Source: Nitrospirota bacterium (GTDB lineage Bacteria > Nitrospirota > Thermodesulfovibrionia > UBA6902 > DSMQ01). Taken from it: a stretch of 32,917 bases of DNA. The notes under the pieces were generated by a model. That model saw nothing but the letters and a program-made list of their open reading frames with translations. It was not told where the DNA came from and made no database searches. Of the stretch, positions 31,201-32,917 are shown piece by piece. Each line of letters opens with the position of its first letter. Within the stretch, counting starts at the first letter, position 1. The translations under genes and the position numbers were made by a program. The stretch spans positions 1 through 32,917 of the forward strand of contig JACRGX010000052.1 of NCBI GenBank assembly GCA_016212185.1. The letters are read 5' to 3'.

Positions 31201-32655
31201 TTATAACTTCGGTCTTTTCTTATGCCAGTCAGTTGACTGCTCGTATGCGTAAGCAGTCTTTAGTATTGATTCTTCGTCAAAGTGTTTTCCGATTAACTGC
31301 AGTCCCACAGGCAGATTGTCAGATGTAAAACCGCATGGAATGGAAATGCCGGGAACACCTGCAAGATTTACAGAAATGGTAAATATGTCGGAAAGATACA
31401 TCTGCAAAGGGTCTTTTGTCTTTTCTCCGAGCTTAAATGCAGGCGCAGGCGTTGTAGGCGTAGCTATGACATCCACCATCTCAAACGCCTTTTGAAAATC
31501 CTGCTTTATCAAGGTCCTTACCTGCTGCGCCTTTTTGTAGTAAGCATCGTAATATCCTGATGAAAGGGCATAAGTGCCGAGGATTATCCTTCTTTTTACC
31601 TCTGGGCCAAATCCCTTTGCCCTTGTCTGCATATACATATCCATCAAATCCCCGCCCTCTGCCCTTAATCCGTATTTAACGCCGTCATATCGTGCAAGGT
31701 TGGACGACGCCTCAGATGTTGCAAGTATGTAATAGGCTGCAACTGCATATCCTGTATGAGGAAGCGATACCTCCAGAGGCACGGCTCCGAGGGACTCAAG
31801 TTTTTTTATCGCATCCCTTACAGAAGCCTCCACTTCCTTATCCATGCCCTCAATTAAGAATTCCTTCGGGATGCCAATTTTCATCCCCTTTATTTCCCTC
31901 CCGAGCACAGAAACAAAATCAGGCACTGTTAGCGGCGCTGAAGTTGAATCATACGGGTCATGACCGCTGATGATGTTCAGGAGAATTGCCGAATCCCTCA
32001 CATCCTTAGTAATTGGGCCTATCTGGTCAAGGGATGACGCAAATGCAACAAGCCCGTAGCGTGAGACCCTGCCGTATGTCGGTTTTAATCCCACGACTCC
32101 GCATAATGCAGCTGGCTGTCTTATTGAACCGCCCGTATCCGAACCAAGCGCGGCAATGCACTCGCCGGCTGAAACAGCCGCGCAAGAGCCCCCGCTTGAC
32201 CCGCCGGGTATTCTCCCCGTATCCCACGGATTTCTTGTTGCGCCAAAGGCGGAATTTTCAGTTGATGAACCCATTGCAAACTCGTCAAGATTGGTCTTGC
32301 CTGTCAGTATATAGCCCTGCTCTTTAAGTTTTTTTGTCACAGTGCTTTCATATGGGGGGATAAATTTTTCAAGTATTTTTGATGAACATGTAGTCCTTAT
32401 CCCCGCAGTGCATAAATTATCTTTAACTGCCATGGGTATGCCTGTAAGCGCGCCTTTTACGCCTTTTTTTATATTAATCTCTGCACTGCGGGCATATTCT
32501 ATTGCAGTTTCTCTTGTAATGGTTACAAACGCCTTTATTTTTCCCTCTACAGCATCAATTCTTTTAAATACGGCCTCTGTCAGCTCCACAGGGCTTAACT
32601 GACCCTTGCCGATTGCCTGCCGTGCCTTGCTGATGGTTAGATTGTAAAGTTCCAT
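31201..32655 (-). CDS. gatA: Glutamyl-tRNA(Gln) amidotransferase subunit A
   Basis: The 484-residue protein is full length. The amidase signature is intact, with the catalytic Ser-cisSer-Lys triad at Lys78 (GIPMAVKDN), Ser153 (GGSSGGS) and Ser177 ([10 protein letters not shown]). GatA hydrolyses glutamine to supply ammonia, which GatB uses to convert Glu-tRNA(Gln) to Gln-tRNA(Gln); with an Asp-tRNA substrate it serves Asn as well. gatB is not in the window and gatC is not seen upstream within 260 bases. The gene is probably transcribed alone from the 32656-32917 region. Confidence 0.97.
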   Translation of the reverse strand: MELYNLTISKARQAIGKGQLSPVELTEAVFKRIDAVEGKIKAFVTITRETAIEYARSAEINIKKGVKGALTGIPMAVKDNLCTAGIRTTCSSKILEKFIPPYESTVTKKLKEQGYILTGKTNLDEFAMGSSTENSAFGATRNPWDTGRIPGGSSGGSCAAVSAGECIAALGSDTGGSIRQPAALCGVVGLKPTYGRVSRYGLVAFASSLDQIGPITKDVRDSAILLNIISGHDPYDSTSAPLTVPDFVSVLGREIKGMKIGIPKEFLIEGMDKEVEASVRDAIKKLESLGAVPLEVSLPHTGYAVAAYYILATSEASSNLARYDGVKYGLRAEGGDLMDMYMQTRAKGFGPEVKRRIILGTYALSSGYYDAYYKKAQQVRTLIKQDFQKAFEMVDVIATPTTPAPAFKLGEKTKDPLQMYLSDIFTISVNLAGVPGISIPCGFTSDNLPVGLQLIGKHFDEESILKTAYAYEQSTDWHKKRPKL

Positions 32656-32680
32656 ATTAATTATGTAATTAGTTATATGG

Positions 32681-32706
32681 TATTAGGTATTAGGTATTAG
32701 GTATTG
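32681..32706. repeat. Heptamer repeat upstream of gatA
   Basis: TATTAGG occurs three times in exact tandem (32681-32701) followed by TATTG, about 26 bases before the gatA start. It matches in style the heptamers at 26283, 26777 and 24442. Confidence 0.8.
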
Positions 32707-32917
32707 TTTTTAAGCACCAGACATTTTACAACTTTATTCCTTCAACTCACAACTATTAACTTTTCTCTTTTATATAAAATAAAACAGTCTGCCCCAAAAT
32801 GCTAACAAATCAACTGCACTTGGAGCACTCAAAACCCTTGTATTTTAACACTTATGTAACAGAACATACGTGTAACATATTACAATTTTAGCCCTAATGA
32901 GCTGTCATTCAAGGCCT
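32707..32917. other. AT-rich non-coding end of the window
   Basis: No gene is supported here. A small dyad TGTAA-cata-TTACA (32871-32884) and another TGTAAC copy at about 32855 might be a regulator site for a gene beyond the window or for gatA. No clear promoter is recognised. Confidence 0.3.

Overview
The window looks like a chromosomal segment of a Gram-negative, free-living bacterium. It encodes outer-membrane lipoproteins with lipoboxes, an outer-membrane beta-barrel, an mreBCD-mrdA-rodA rod-shape operon and gatA. Protein style, moderate GC content and intergenic regions full of short quasi-periodic repeats suggest Nitrospirota (Thermodesulfovibrionia-like) or a related subsurface lineage. 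That placement is inference; no rRNA gene is present to test it.

Bases 1-16550 (+ strand) hold a cluster of exported proteins. In order: the 3' end of a beta-barrel; a FlgT-like protein; a TPR/SLH lipoprotein; an LPP20-family (FlgP-like) protein; a second FlgT-like protein; a TPR-CsgG lipoprotein; a CsgG/FlgO-like protein with about six FN3 domains; a small secreted protein; a GNA1162-FN3-beta-helix-TPR lipoprotein; a FlgT_N-DUF4384 protein; and a periplasmic transglutaminase-like protein. FlgT, FlgP, FlgO and CsgG families build outer-membrane rings and pores, but no flagellar rod or curli subunit genes are visible. A dedicated envelope complex is plausible. Four imperfectly palindromic arrays of 9-10 bp TTGAAC/TTAAAC units lie between these genes and nowhere else in the window. 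Two of them bracket a four-helix-bundle (S23-type) gene, and a VapBC-type toxin-antitoxin pair follows.

Bases 16550-23275 are a patchwork. An ATPase of the AAA_14/DUF4143 type with its own promoter lies between the 3' end of the transglutaminase gene and a decayed second copy of that same 3' end. Two structured repeat elements and a stand-alone pyruvate-kinase C-terminal domain gene follow. Next come a third element, a fluoride riboswitch with an overlapping terminator, a cation:proton antiporter and an MFS transporter carrying an in-frame repeat insert. A RAYT-type transposase gene flanked by inverted repeats abuts a truncated radical-SAM pseudogene.

Bases 23267-32655 (- strand) are conserved housekeeping genes, transcribed in the order rpe, TPR protein, RDD protein, mreB, mreC, mreD, mrdA, rodA, with gatA further upstream. 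Short 7-8 bp tandem repeats sit exactly at several stop codons in this operon. The most novel-looking signal is a family of four dispersed elements (18028-18191, 18203-18377, 19006-19162 reversed, 30877-31142). They share a two-stem architecture, a 39-40 nt inner loop and compensatory sequence changes.
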